Below, one piece after another: positions 36,124 through 51,579 of a stretch of 64,000 nucleotides of DNA. Origin of the DNA: Cerrena zonata (lineage: Eukaryota > Basidiomycota > Agaricomycetes > Polyporales > Cerrenaceae); NCBI GenBank assembly GCA_038087015.1, contig JASBNA010000001.1, positions 620,001 through 684,000 on the forward strand, in the 5' to 3' direction. The notes below the pieces were generated by a model. That model did no database searches and was not told the DNA's origin. It saw only the letters and a program-made list of their open reading frames with translations. Made by a program: the position numbers and the translations under genes. Every line of letters begins with the position of its first letter. The stretch's first letter is position 1.

Positions 36124-36671
36124 ACACATCACACAGATCATCCACATCATAGGAGGTTCAAAACGGAACTCCGACGCCGTAAAATACTGCTGTCACTGCA
36201 AACTCTGGGGCACAGCTGTTTTACTGCCGACAGGGTATAGAGTTTGGATCAGAGGGAGATTACAGACCGCCTCGACCGCCTCAACCGCATAGACCGAATC
36301 AATCCCAAGTTCCGTTACATGACGTTACTACAACCCCAAAATGTATCTTGCAAAAGGGCCACCATCCGAGTCGTAGCCGAGCGAGCAACATAACATGCCG
36401 AAATGGGTGACATAGGTGACATAGGATTACGGAGGGCTGTCTCAGAGTCGAGAGCGACAACCAAAGACCCGGTGCTAAACGTTCCAATTAGGAGTCTTTG
36501 GGTCACACAAATGACCATACAATCATGCATATATGATATACCGGGATATACGCATCTAGACGCATATACATTTGCATTATGCGTGTATAAAGATTCCGAA
36601 GATCACAAAGACATGCTATGCATGGTGTCATGATGTCTCCCACTTATTTTCTCGCCCACTCCAAATCGTTA

Positions 36672-36689
36672 TCTCTCTCTCTCTCTCTC
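36672..36689. repeat. (TC)9 microsatellite
   Basis: Nine perfect TC units in a non-coding stretch. Confidence 0.85.
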
Positions 36690-37062
36690 GTCCCGCCCAG
36701 CCCGCCCGGGTCAGAGGCGACGCGGTATCCGACGCATAATGCATAATTGAGCAATGAGCGAATGAACAAATCGCGATGCCATATAGCCGTCATATAATTC
36801 GCTCAATTAGTTGCAATGCATCCGCGTGAACGGCCCAACGATCTGAAACGGATCGCGATCACCTCTACCCGACCATTAAAAAAACCCTACTAATGGGTGG
36901 AAATCTCGATTCAGCCTCAATCCAGACTAAAACACCACACGCGTACTCGCAAGCCTTTACCTTTTATGACTTAGTGACCCCGGAAAACTGCTTGGGGAGG
37001 GGTTTATGAAACGTCTTTTTTGGCGATCGGTTTGAGAACTTTTGGGAATCATTATAATTCCG

Positions 37063-37800
37063 TCATTTCCGTCCTGGTTGACACACAGGAGGATCCGGTG
37101 GTTGTAGAGTGTACGCGAGGTCGGTTGTCATGCCTTCTAGCCTGGTGAGCTTATATCCCCGGAACGCGTATATGGTTATGTGGATGGCAAAGGAGGACGT
37201 ACTAGATTGTTCCGAGCCTCCGAGGGTGTTCTTTTTTGTGAGATCGATCTGAGTGGCTGAAGAAGAAGGCAGATCGTAATCGAGGAAGGTCATCATTGAC
37301 AATGAATGATCAGGAAGATTGCTATTTTGTGTTTTCAAATGTAATGTAAGGTCGTCTATGAAATATGTTAGGGATATCTCTGAAGGAATCAATAGGCACT
37401 TGGGAGATATATGCTGATAGGTAAGGGTAGTAGCGAAGAGGTAAGAAGCAAGTGTAAGAGAGGGAGAAGGAGAGAAGAGAACGGATAGGGTCAGTATCAT
37501 GAATCGGGAATAATGCGAGGCAATATGCAAATAGTTAGAAAAGGTAGCATGTACTAGGGAAGATGAGGATTGCGTTAATAGTACAATGAAGTCAAAGAAG
37601 GGGTACCCAGGGGGAGAGTTGACCAAAAGGTAAAGCCGCGAGACCGATAATTGAAATGAGAGCAGCCCAAGGGAAGCATATAATTACTCCGATCTCATGG
37701 CCCTGTGTTCTCCTTTGCAGAAGATTCAACAAGGAGGGTTCGAGAGATTGGAAGGAGGAGGGGATAGATAGGGAGCGGGGGGTAATCGATGAGACGATTC
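37063..37800 (-). CDS. Possible small membrane protein, unidentified
   Basis: A minus-strand frame at about 37800-37635 encodes a strong hydrophobic helix (IGVIICFPWAALISIIGLAA) after a basic RRTQGHE. A second frame at 37626-37063 has another hydrophobic N-terminal part and a soluble C-terminal part ending DPPVCQPGRK. They lie in different frames and could be exons of one gene if an intron begins near 37610 (GTACCC, a poor donor). No family is recognised. Confidence 0.3.
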
Positions 37801-37942
37801 AGAAATAACCACATTTTACAAGAAAACAAAAAGAAACTCCGGAAAAAGGAAATGCAACAAACATCCAAAAATCCAAGTCTGAATGGAATGACGAACCATG
37901 GAACAACGTTAGGGAAGATAGAACGAAGATGCGTGAAAACCT

Positions 37943-41097
<3,155 letters not shown>

Positions 41098-44000
41098 GAC
41101 GGAAGAATGGAAGAGAATTAAGATGAAACCAAGCGAGAAACAGCAAAGCCAGGTCGAAAGCGAAGGTACTTTTTGGAAAGGTGGGTGTAGACCCAGTACA
41201 GAGCAGACTGGAGAGCGGTGAGAGCCCGCGATGTTTTGCGGTGGACGGATGTAATTAAGATTACAATGGTAAGCTGTAACTGGCTTATAGGCTCTAATCC
41301 CCATTGAATTATATCAGCAGCCTTCCCCTGGACTAGACTCTTGCCTTTAAAGGAAGGTCTTCCTCAACAACATATCTTCCTCTGCAGCCGTAACTTTAAC
41401 ATCGTGACAACAGATTGAGCCTAACTCTGGCCTCTGACAAAGCATGTATGTCTCTCAGTTGTATGCAGGTGATGTTCGACCGAATACCGAAGTCAGTTGT
41501 GTAGCTGTCGCTTAACTTAATTCAAGAAACTATCTTATCATGTCCGGAAACAACCGGGGCTATTTTGTAAATCGATGTTCCTATGTAAATCTTTGACAAC
41601 CGCGGTGGAACATACGAGAATGTCATCTCGAGCTTGTTGTCCAGATGTCTAAGTCCGAAACGCTGAGGTTCGAGTCATATTAACTATTGTTTCTAGAGCA
41701 GACCAACATAAGATCCGCATGAATACTGTGTGAAGTCGTAAGAAGAAATGTCGCATTAGATTCTGCCACTTCATTTCCGTCGAGAGCTAAAAGCTGATGT
41801 GCGAATTTCTGATAGTCTGAGATGGTCTGTGCTTCAACGTAGAAGCTTGTGTTAGCGCAAAGTGTGCGAAGAATACCTTCCAGACAGAGGAGAGAAACAT
41901 GAATGCGCTCAGCATTTACGTGCGCTACGACAGGTTAATTACAGAGAAGACGACGTCGGACTTCGGTCGCTCTGCATGAGAAAAAGAATATGACGAACGA
42001 AGAGGGTTCATTCTCGTCTGCCCACCCAACCTTCCGCCCTACTTATAGTCTTGCCACCTGGGACCTGCATGACGACACTTACCCTATGACCCAATTAGTT
42101 ACACATGTATGCGTGTATGCATATTTCCGAAGTGCTTATCAGCTGAAACAATCGCATACGGCCACCTCGGAGTGTCAGCATAAACAGGGCTTGAAACCTA
42201 CATCAAATGCAAATGGCTACTCCGACTTGCGTTCGGACTAAAAAGACAAGACGTGTAGGGAAAATACAAACTGTGTCGTCACGGGTACGTAGCCAATTTA
42301 CAGCACAATACGGCATGTAAGGAGGTATGTCGCCGGCTTTATCGGAAGTTTTGACATCGCAGAGCTACCAGTGACCATTCCTTCCACACATTCGAAAGGA
42401 CACAAGAGGTTCATAAATCAGCACTCCGTGGGCAGGAGGCAATCGTTCTATGAACAACTTAAGGGGCTGGTGAACGTTTGAACCTTCATGATATTGAGAC
42501 TTGTGGCATGATACAGTGAGTCTAGACGCTTGAGAGCGGTACGTTCGTGTCTGGGGTGTATTAATGGTGTCTAATTGAGGTTGTGTTGCGAGATGAGGTA
42601 GGGAAAATGCGGAAATAGCATGCAGAAGCGTTTCGAATCTCGCAGGAGTATTAATGTACGCATTGTTGAGCGTCATGATCCTGGGGCCCATCAAGGAAGT
42701 ATACCACAAGTGAAAGCTAGGAACAGTCAAAGGTAAACATGCGCAACCTCTTGTAAAGCGATGGCGTATAGGAGGTATGCCGAGGCCACGACCCGACCTG
42801 TCAAAGTTGGAGACCGCCAAGGATCATTCATTCGCACGACATGGGCAGCATGGGCAGTTGTGTTATGTTTGAACCAAAGTGATTTTTCCGATTGGAAAAC
42901 ACAAACGAGGGCATGAGGGGAGTTAAGAAAGGATGGCGGATTGCTCCTGGAGTGAACCACAAGACAATCGAACTGGCTTTAAATATCCGACCAAATAGGT
43001 CCTCGGGAACGTGCAGAGTTAAAATGAAGAAATGAGATAGTCCGTCGGTTTCTTTATGATCTGCGAGAGCCAGATCTGAGCAAAGTAAACATGGGTTTCA
43101 TTGAGAAGGTAAGAAGGTGCTTCACATGACGGGTTTTGGACAAGATGGGGGGAGATCCTCTCTCACAGCTGCATTCTTGGGCTGGACGAAATGAACCCGT
43201 CTCCGATATGTCTCGGGGCTTTGATAAGAGGGCTCTTTGGGTGTTCGTAGTCGATAATCCATCAAGATAGTAGTGCACCAAATGCGGCCGGGCCGCGACA
43301 GGATTTTTGCGTGGTATACCTGTTATTTTGTCATTGCGAGGTGGCGCTTGAGCCGACGTCGAAGTTGCGCTCGTGGCTAGCTTTGTCGAGACAGGTCGTC
43401 GAAGTCATATCTTCGTACGTCAAGCGTGATTTTTCGAGAAAATAGCAATTTAATATTCATCTAGAGGTGAGCGAGCGTTCGGCCAGATCCTAAGCGTGGT
43501 GCGCTGATAGTGGTCATAGAAACTTGTGTCTCTTCCTCCCGAGTCGGAGAAATCGTAGGAAAACAAATACCACAAGAGAGGCTCAACTCGAGCGGCGAGG
43601 GAGAAAGTGAGACAAGACCTTTAGCGGCAAGGACGGATGGAGCAAAACAGTAGTAAGATGCTCCATCGTGACTCAATATTTGTCTCGGGGGGCTTGTGAG
43701 AGTTCATAAGACAACATGAAGCTCTCATGCAATACATCTCGAAGCATGTCGAGACTCCGGTTTAACAAACAACATGCTATATCCATGAGAACGGGAGCCT
43801 GCAAGCAATGGGTGAACTGTTCAGCAGGAAATGGTAGAGTTCTGTCAGCAGGAGAAGATAACGGATAGGCTCATGAAAACCGAACCTGATCATTGCACAA
43901 TATAGAAACCACATATGCGGAATTTCCGACAGCGTCAACAGCAACTTTGTTCCAGAAACAGTGGACTACGAAACGCCTTCGGGCCATCGCGAAGCTGGGG

Positions 44001-45422
44001 TGGCAATACCTGCTGACGTATAATGCATCTCAGACACTCGCTGTCGCTTGCACAAGGGCAAGACGGCCATTACACCTAGAGCAAAATCAGTCTTCATCAG
44101 TGTCGTAATGTAATTTATAACTTCTTGCAGACGCACCGCAGTGGCTACATGCTTGCGCCGAGACCTGCTAAACCCAGGAACAAATGTGTCACGGTACTAT
44201 CTATTCCTGTCATTAGTTGGTAAATGATCTAGTATCTGATGAACAGAGCTGTAACTGACGGTAGCTGCCATTTCTGAATGTTAGGACCACTCGATTCCTT
44301 CAACTCCAGTCCGTGATCGGTATCCATTTCGGGCTTTATGTGACGTAGAAAACCAAACCCATGAATTTCTATGTGGACGGGACGCAGATGATTGCTGTAT
44401 TTGGGACCTCCGGAGCTACACAATGCAAATGCAATATGCAACAGAAGCGGAGCGACAATTGAAAACGGTGGCTCTATTTAGCCTTTTGTAAGCATTCCAA
44501 AGCTTCAGGTGCAAAATTAGTGGCATGACAGTTAGAATGCACTGGTGGCTTACAATAGTCCTGTATGGTGCTGACGAGTCATAACTATACTGCATCCTGC
44601 CGCTCTTGGCCTGAAAGTCCGCTCCTTCTTGCCGACACGACGTGAACGGATCAGTGATAATTCGGACACAGCAGTGGTAAGTGGACCGAAAGAACACGGA
44701 GGATGAAGCATAAACATTATGAGATCCCGACGAAGAAGATAATATGAGACGGTTGGTATTTTTATGGCAGAGATGTGGTGTTTTGACGAACCACAAAGGT
44801 TACTATCTTGTGACTATCAATCGAGTCGATTGAAAGAAGCGTATTTTCGATCAAAGTTCACCCTAGCGGCGCGTGCTGCCCTGTTTGTGGCATTTCCCCG
44901 GTCAGGTCGGACCTCCCTTGCCTCGACCGTGCTGGAGAGCGCTCAGGACATGCATCGTACCGACGTGCTATACACGAATATCAGTGCGAGGCGGAAGTCT
45001 AAGCCATGCAACCCTGCGCAGGAGCGAAATGTTTCTGGCTACCCTGGTTGAGACAGTCTGACATCAATCCCGATGATGCCAGTGCGGAAAGAAATTTCCA
45101 CGGACCGAAGTAAACGGAAGATGACCATGCAAACGTAGTCCGATCGCTAGATTCACCTTTCCAATTGCCCTGCAGGCAAACGTATATCAGTGTCTGACCC
45201 CCAAGGTCATCCCATGCCGTCCTAATCGTGGTGAGTATATGTCCTCTGGCTTCTTTTGCGAAGGTTCACGGCTTCTTCCTGTGGATCTATCTGTCCTCTT
45301 CTTACTCCGCTGACCGGGTCCTCCGGCTTTCTTTCGCAGGACTCATTTCGAGATATAACTCAGACACTGTTCAGGCGTAGTATATTTCCCATTGGGGCTC
45401 ACCTGTTCACTCGCATCTCCCA
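41098..45422. other. Gene-poor stretch, 4.3 kb
   Basis: No confident gene between the kinase start and the MFS transporter. Minus-strand frames at 42365-42960 look partly protein-like and are listed separately. A plus-strand 95-codon ATG frame at 44764-45051 and minus frames at 43054-43281 and 43461-43676 have no recognisable domain. The last few hundred bases before 45423 are the transporter promoter and leader. Confidence 0.45.
42365..42960 (-). pseudogene. Possible decayed or unresolved gene
   Basis: Two minus-strand frames overlap. 42960-42727 includes NSPHALVCVFQSEKSLWFKH and ends at a stop. 42820-42365 continues in another frame with TLNNAYINTPARFETLLHAI and ends FRMCGRNGHW. The protein-like composition passes from one frame to the next near 42720-42770, where the only acceptor-like sites would give introns of about 20-55 bases. 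No family recognised. Confidence 0.25.
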
Positions 45423-48256
45423 ATGACCACCCCTCGTCGGCAGCCCACTGAATCTAGTCCTTTACTCGGACGATCCACAGATTCACTTGGATCATACAAT
45501 TCTGTCGACGATGTGGATTCGTCTCCAGCCCCCTCGGTAGTGCAAATCGACAAAATCTCACAACGTGACCTCGTATGGGTCCTTGCAGGTTTATACAGTG
45601 CTGTCTTCTTAGGTGCCCTCGATGGTAATCTTCGACGTGTCGCGTTTGAATTCGGCCGAGTAACTGAACCTCCTTTCAGGCACCATCGTCGCAACACTAC
45701 TTTCCCCGATAGGCAGCTACTTCAACGAATCTAACCGAGCTTCATATATCGGCACATCGTACTTGCTTTCGGTATGTTGTTTCACGCCATTATATGGTGA
45801 GTCAACACATGTTCATTTTTTCAGTAAACGTTGCGTACAATCTTACTGATCAATATCAACAGGTCGTCTGTCCGACATACTTGGCAGGAAAGGCGCTATG
45901 TTACTAGCGCTTTCGTTATTTGGTTGGTCTAAGTAAACATCCCATGATTTCGGGGTTCTCTAATCTGTGACCACTATAGGCTCAGGGACATTGCTATGTG
46001 GATTGGCTCCTTCAATGGACGCCCTAATCATCGCTCGCACCATTGCGGGCATGGGGGGTGGCGGGTATGTAATTTCAAGCCGAACTGTACTTGTATCAGA
46101 CGTCTCATGGAATTTCCTAGTGTTATGACAGGTAGTTGTGGTCCGCCTGCTCTTACAATGACGTCATCACTAAAAACATATTGGAAATATCAGTATCAAG
46201 TATAGCGGTCACAGACCTCATTCCCTTGTGAGTGAATTCCATTAATATCCTCGTGATGGAATGAAACTTACGGCGAGGTATAGGCGGCAGAGAGGGCTCT
46301 ATCAAGGCCTGACCAACGTGTTCGTGCCATGTGCTCTAATGTTATATCATTTTGCTCACGGAATATTGACAGTCTATTTGGTCTGGGCGCTGGCTTGGGC
46401 GGTCCTCTGGGAGGTTGGATGAACGATACTTGGGGCTGGTAAGTGACTCTCGATTGCGAGAAGTCGCACGTACTCACGCAATGTAAAAGGAGATCCGCCT
46501 TTCTCTTCCAGGTGAGTACTTTATCGAAGTGCTGGTTTGTATAGAGCGGCCAGACCGATAATAACTGCATCGGTACCTGCCGGTATTCTGATAGATGCCC
46601 ATCCTGGTGTTCTCTTTTCTCCTTGTCACCGCAAAAGTTTCCATCAGGCTCCCGGATGAAATTCAGAACCAACCTCTCCGAGCCAAACTTCGGAGAATCG
46701 ACTTCTTAGGTTCAATCACCTTGGTCAGCACTGTCGGATGTCTCCTTCTCGGCCTTAGTATGAAGTCCACCGAAGAGTTGCCTTGGTCACACCCATTAGT
46801 ATGGGGGCTATTAATTGCAAGTGTAGTATGGGGCGTGGTGTTTGTGCTTGTGGAGGCCCATTGGGCACCGTATCCTGTGATGCCTATTCGACTTGTTACC
46901 CAAAGGACACCTCTGGCTGTATCGCTTTCCAACTTCTTTGGTAGTGCCGCTGCCTTCTCAATGGTCAGCCCGCTGATATGTGCCTGTTCCATAAATAGAC
47001 TGCTGATACTCATTCTGGTGACTTCGACAGATTTACAACGTCCCATTAGTAAGAATTGCACATGTCGACACTTAGCCAATCGCTAAATCTCATCTATCAG
47101 TACTTTTCTGCCGTACGTCTGGATAATTCCACTGACGCAGGTATGTAACGCTGGTTATGCTCCGATCTATGTGGAAGTGTATGTCTGATGTGTGTGCCTG
47201 TAGGCCTACATTTATTACCACATTCGGTATGTCCATTCTAGCGCATTCCGGCTGCAGATGTGGAGCTTATTGTCTTTCAAGCTCGCCATTTCGGCAGGCA
47301 GTGTATTCGCTGGATGGTATGTCTTTCACATGTGATCAGGGGCCCCTGTATTGAATGTCACATCTAGGATTATGCGGAGAACGGGTCGACTTTATGGCTT
47401 AACCCTTCTATCATCCGGCATGACCGTCATTGCGGCCACGATGGTTGCTTTCTGGGATAACAACACGTCGGCGTTTCATCTATGGTTTGATATTTTCCCT
47501 CAAGGTTTGGGCATGTCGTCGGTTATCACCACAACCTTAATTGTGAGTGCAACCCCTGAATTCTTGAAGAAGAGATATTGATCATCGATATAGGCTATGA
47601 TTGCCAGCGTTGTAAAGGAGGACTTGGCAGTGGCTACAGGAAGTAAGTGAAGTTGGTGTAATCTGAAAATAACCATACATGCTTACAACGATCCAGTTAC
47701 ATATCTATTTAGGACCGCAGGCCAAGTTATAGGTGTCAGTTTAAGCGGCGCATTGTTACAAGCTGTTCTCGCAAGCAAACTTAAAGAACGAATTACAGGG
47801 CCTAATGCTGCAGAGGTACGGTTTCATAATAATCTCAAATTTCTGCTCTTATTGAAGAACCCTCCTTCTTGAAGATTATTGAAAGTATACGGTAAGCTAC
47901 TATGCCAAAAAAACATCTCTCGAAATATCTCTGAGTCCACTTTACAGACATTCGACATCCATTATAGCCGAACTAAGCCCAGAACACCGCCAAGCTGCAG
48001 TGGATTCCTACTCGGATGGTCTTCGCGCCGTCTTTATTTGTCAAGCAGCCATCAACGTGATATGCTTCCTATGTTGCCTTCCAATTCAAGAAAACCCACT
48101 CCCGTACGTTTTAAGCTTTCGATCGACCCTACAATACGCTCTGACAGTGCCTTTTTCTTTTCTGTCAGGGGAACTCACGAGGAACAGGAAGCTCACTACC
48201 GAAAACGACAGAACTCAATACGTCAGCCTAACCCTGATGATCGAGAAGCATCATGA
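45423..48256 (+). CDS. Major facilitator transporter (VBA/DHA2-like)
   Basis: Proton-driven transporter of the major facilitator superfamily, closest in pattern to fungal vacuolar basic amino acid/multidrug (VBA, 14-helix) carriers. The cytosolic N-terminus is acidic and Ser-rich. Helix 1 carries WVLAGLYSAVFLGALDG plus TIVATLL (motif D1-like), then YGRLSDILGRKGAMLLALSL (motif A), LIIARTIAGMGGGG, FGLGAGLGGPLGGWMNDTWG (motif C region), and later helices to about 48100, with a short polar tail. About twelve introns; the early and late junctions checked keep phase. Membrane location could be vacuole or plasma membrane. Substrate cannot be inferred. Confidence 0.87.
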
Positions 48257-48667
48257 CCACAATGTATTGCTAGCACCAACAACCTAGTTGTAGTACCTCT
48301 AATATAACGAATTGTATTGGACAGCCAGGATCAGAAAGGGTTAAGCCAATTTGGGCCCCTTCCAGAACTTCCCTGTTGTCTTATTAGATACTATCCAACA
48401 ATTGCTTTAATCGATATTCCGTAAACCGTCTGACCGAAACCAAACCTAATGCTGTTTCTTGCTGGAACTCTCTAAAGTGTACGAGATGAGTTGTGAGGGG
48501 TTGTATTGGATACCGAGCCTCAGGATTGGTCAATGGGTCCGAAAGAACCCTGGGCGCTCGAGTTTTGCAAAACTGGTCATTCGAAAGACCAGGAGATATT
48601 GACCTGTAAGGTCTAGGGTGGATGGATAGTGTTTTATAGTCCGGAAGGTGTGGGTCCATTATAGCAA
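48257..48667. other. Tail-to-tail region with a 91-codon minus frame
   Basis: The transporter and the next minus-strand gene converge here. A minus-strand ATG frame (48659-48384, 91 codons, starting MDPHLPDYKTLSIHPRPYRS) begins 9 bases after the stop of the 48668-48931 gene. It could be a separate small gene, an extra exon or 3' UTR. Unrecognised. Confidence 0.3.
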
Positions 48668-48931
48668 TTATGAGTTAGGATTCTTCTCCTCTATCCACCT
48701 TCTTGGTCTCTTTTCCACGACTGTCTGTCGTCTCTCCTTCATCACCCTCCCGTCCTCTTCCGAATCAGCAAATCTTGCTCGAGTAACGTGTGCGGGGCAT
48801 GGTAGGACATCGGATGCGGAGACAGTGAGGATAGATGCGAATGCGGTAGCTCCAAAGAGATAAGAAACAAATGCACGTCGTTGACGAGGGGTAAAACGGA
48901 GTGCTCGAGATGTTCGCATGTTACTAGACAT
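48668..48931 (-). CDS. Small conserved-looking single-helix protein
   Basis: An open frame of 87 codons: basic N-terminus (ALRFTPRQRRAFVSYL), a hydrophobic helix LFGATAFASILTVSASDVLP, then CPAHVTRARFADSEED and a basic tail ending RRWIEEKNPNS. This looks like a mitochondrial or ER single-pass protein; I do not recognise the family. The ATG at 48931 may not be the true start. A TCTAG acceptor just inside the frame could link NMRTSRALRF to an upstream exon ending GGRNGIVG (about 48990-49030), with a GTATGT donor. It is divergent from the mitochondrial uS14 gene. Confidence 0.55.
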   Translation of the reverse strand: MSSNMRTSRALRFTPRQRRAFVSYLFGATAFASILTVSASDVLPCPAHVTRARFADSEEDGRVMKERRQTVVEKRPRRWIEEKNPNS

Positions 48932-49125
48932 AAGAACTCATTTAGCCAGCAGCTCGAGGGAGATAAAGAGTAGTGTACATACCAGCCTACAATCCCATTA
49001 CGTCCTCCGAAAGATGTTAAGTGTTGACCTGTCTGGCCTCCTAGGCACAAGTCGTAGTAGTTGTTACAAGTCAACGATTGAGTCGGTTTACTAGCGTCTG
49101 CCAACAGCACCGATCATAACCCGGC

Positions 49126-49532
49126 ATGCGCGTCTACCCGCCACGGTTCTTTCCTCCTCGACCCACCATGTCACCAAACATTAGGGTTCTCCGTGATATC
49201 AAGGCCCGCCATGGTGTAAACGCAAACGAAATCGCTCGACGAGCTTACCTCTATGTCGCTCGGAACCAAAGTTTACCTGCTTCGGTCCGCTACCAAGCTC
49301 AATTACAGCTCAATACCTTCGGAAGGTATACTCGACCATCTACGGTGAAGAACCGTTGTTCGGAGTCTGGTAAAGGTCGGGGTATCATGAGCGAGTTTGC
49401 ACTATCTAGAGTATGTATTTTGGGTACTTCCTGGTGGTACTACTGATCCAACACTTATCTTCATCTCAGTTCCAGTTCCGCTTGAAAGCTCGTGCTGGAG
49501 AGATTCCTGGTGTCAAGAAGGCATCTTGGTAG
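49126..49532 (+). CDS. MRP2: Mitochondrial small-subunit ribosomal protein uS14m
   Basis: Homologue of bacterial S14/yeast Mrp2, a protein of the mitoribosome small-subunit head. Exons 49126-49410 and 49470-49532 join in phase 0 and give 115 residues. Signature: RNQSLPASVRYQAQLQLNTF, then RPSTVKNRCSESGKGRG and, after the intron, FQFRLKARAGEIPGVKKASW at the C-terminus. The zinc-free form (single Cys) is usual for mitochondrial S14. The upstream MRVYPPRFFPPRPTM is a likely targeting peptide. Confidence 0.95.
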
Positions 49533-49683
49533 ACTTAATATCCTACTGGTGAGTTTTGTCTATGATCGACGGACTCATGACATGTGAACTAATGTCTATA
49601 CAGTCCATATATTAATTACAACATATACAAAACTATCATAAAAAACCATAGGAGTGAACAACAAGAAGTCAGCCTCATCAGAA

Positions 49684-51579
49684 TCAAGCAGGCAAATTGG
49701 GCTCAGCAGAAGCATAGTCAGAGGACGGCAGCTCCGTGTCACCACGGTCACGCCGCCAACGGTTAACATGGTTGAGGGTACTTTCTCCAACGAGGAACCT
49801 AACCAACGATGTAATCAGTAAACTGACGGATTTATATTCGCGAGTGACATACTTGTAGCTTTGTAACCAAGTAGGGCTAATTTCCCAATTACTATGAGCC
49901 AATACATCATCACCATGGATCGTGACCGCCGTTCGCAAATCATGCATGCAATCAACAAGGTCGAAGCGACCTGCGGAGATAATGAGGACTGGGTATTTGG
50001 ATTGTATAGGTAACTACGTACCGCGCAATAATATCATTCGATCACGAAGTTCGGGGTGCAGTATGCCGTCAATGATACTCTCTGCAACACAATTAGTTGT
50101 GCCAACATAAACTGAACAGTGACTGATAACTACTTACCATGAGGAATAGTTCTGTAATGTCAAATCGTGTGAGTACCGCACTAATGCAAAAAGACTGAAA
50201 TTCTAAAGCGTACCTCTGTACTAGTGTTGGCCGCAGGGAAGACGGCAGGCAATATTGACTGTTGCGCTTATAATTTTCGAGGTGATAACTTTTGGAAATA
50301 GTGTAATTCAACATATGTATTTGAAAGCAATCAGAACCAACAACTCACTGAATTAACTTCATAGCCTCGCTAGTTTTGGGATCAGGCTCGGTGGATTCGT
50401 TAGCCTTCGCCTGAGAATTGGGGGCAGAACCGTTGCTCGAGCCAGGCATATTACTATTTAGACCGACAGACAAGGTGTTCACAGGGGACTCGACAGAGAG
50501 ATTCATCGGCCCATTCATGGGTGCAATGTACGACGACGAAGAGAACCCTTGTGCACTAACGCTTGTTGCGGTCGGGGTTGGGTATTGAGACGAAGAGTTA
50601 GGGGGAGAGGTAGGAGGAACAAACATAGGAGAACCGGAGGGACCACGAAGAAGCTCGTTCAAGATATTTTGGGAAGCGCTGTTCTGCTGCGGATATAGAC
50701 CACCAGCAGGAACGGGAGGGACGGCAGCAGGATTCATAGGCACAAGCAGAGAGTATCCATCACGGTCATCGTCTACGCCAGTACCGCGAGGTCGTTTACG
50801 AGAGCCGTTCACGTCGTCATCCGCAGAACGCTTAGAAGGGCCTGCAGCTTGTGCATGTTGCTGATCTCTCTTTTGTCGCTGATAGCTCTCCCAGGCGGTG
50901 TCGGTTTCCGAACGATTGATGAAAGCATTAAAGTCGTTCAGATCCCAGCCCATCTTAGGTAGAACACCACCAGCTCCGTCACCTATGAAGCCGCTGAGGC
51001 TACGGAGGAGACCGCGAAGGACCTGGTTCTCCTGCATAAGGTCTCTCATCCACTAAATGTTAGTGAAGTCCTTGACCCTGCGCAAGAGTAGTACCTTTCA
51101 TGATTTTACGCATTTGGTTGAGTGCTTCATCTTTGCCTCCCGACAATATCTCCACACTGGCCTCGAGATCACGGATCTAGGGGAACGGTCAACGACGTGT
51201 GCGATAAGCAAGTCAAGCAACGACATACTCTTTGCTGCTTCCGCAAGCGAAACTCTCGTTGCGCTATGCGATTTTGGTCACGTCTGGCAGCTTGGGAGCT
51301 TCATGGGAGGTTAAACACGCTAGTCAGCAAGATTACGAGAGAAAAGATCCGTACTTTGGGTTTTTCTTGCGGCCGGGTTTTCCAGAGGCACCACCAGAGC
51401 CATTATCGTGGCCATCTTCACCAGGGCCAGGCGAGTCAAGGTCGGAGTCCTAGTGGGACAAGAGGGGGATGGGAGAGTCAGCAGAGAGGACAAAGTATGT
51501 TTAGTCAGGCGCTGAGTAGAGAAAAGAGACGTACATCAAGTTCACCAGAGACACTTCTGTCGCGGGGGTGGCTCGGCAT
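49684..51579 (-). CDS. bZIP transcription factor with C-terminal DUF3425
   Basis: AP-1-like fungal regulator. From ATG 51579 (MPSHPRDRSVSGELD): acidic linker, basic region SQAARRDQNRIAQREFRLRK (about 51230-51300), then a zipper with hydrophobics every seven residues across LEASVEIL, ALNQMRKIMK, WMRDLMQENQVL and LRGLLRSL. A disordered Ser/Pro middle follows. Then the DUF3425 module across four exons: LPSSLRPTLVQRTIPHESII, ILHPELRDRMILLRGRFDLV, AHSNWEISPTWLQSYKFLVG, NHVNRWRRDRGDTELP. DUF3425 is typical of fungal stress/redox bZIP factors. The junction at 51052-51095 is off by one base (see findings). All other junctions checked keep phase. Confidence 0.85.

Larger units (their letters stand above)
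35296..37942. other. Gene-poor stretch with microsatellites
   Basis: 2.6 kb with no firm gene. Three simple repeats lie at 36070-36689. A minus-strand candidate with a hydrophobic helix is listed at 37063-37800. The rest shows only short frames without composition typical of genes. Confidence 0.45.

Noticed and set aside
41660..41685. B-box-like GGTTCGAGTC, possible tRNA
   Set aside because: No matching A box, acceptor stem or anticodon arm upstream within tRNA length.
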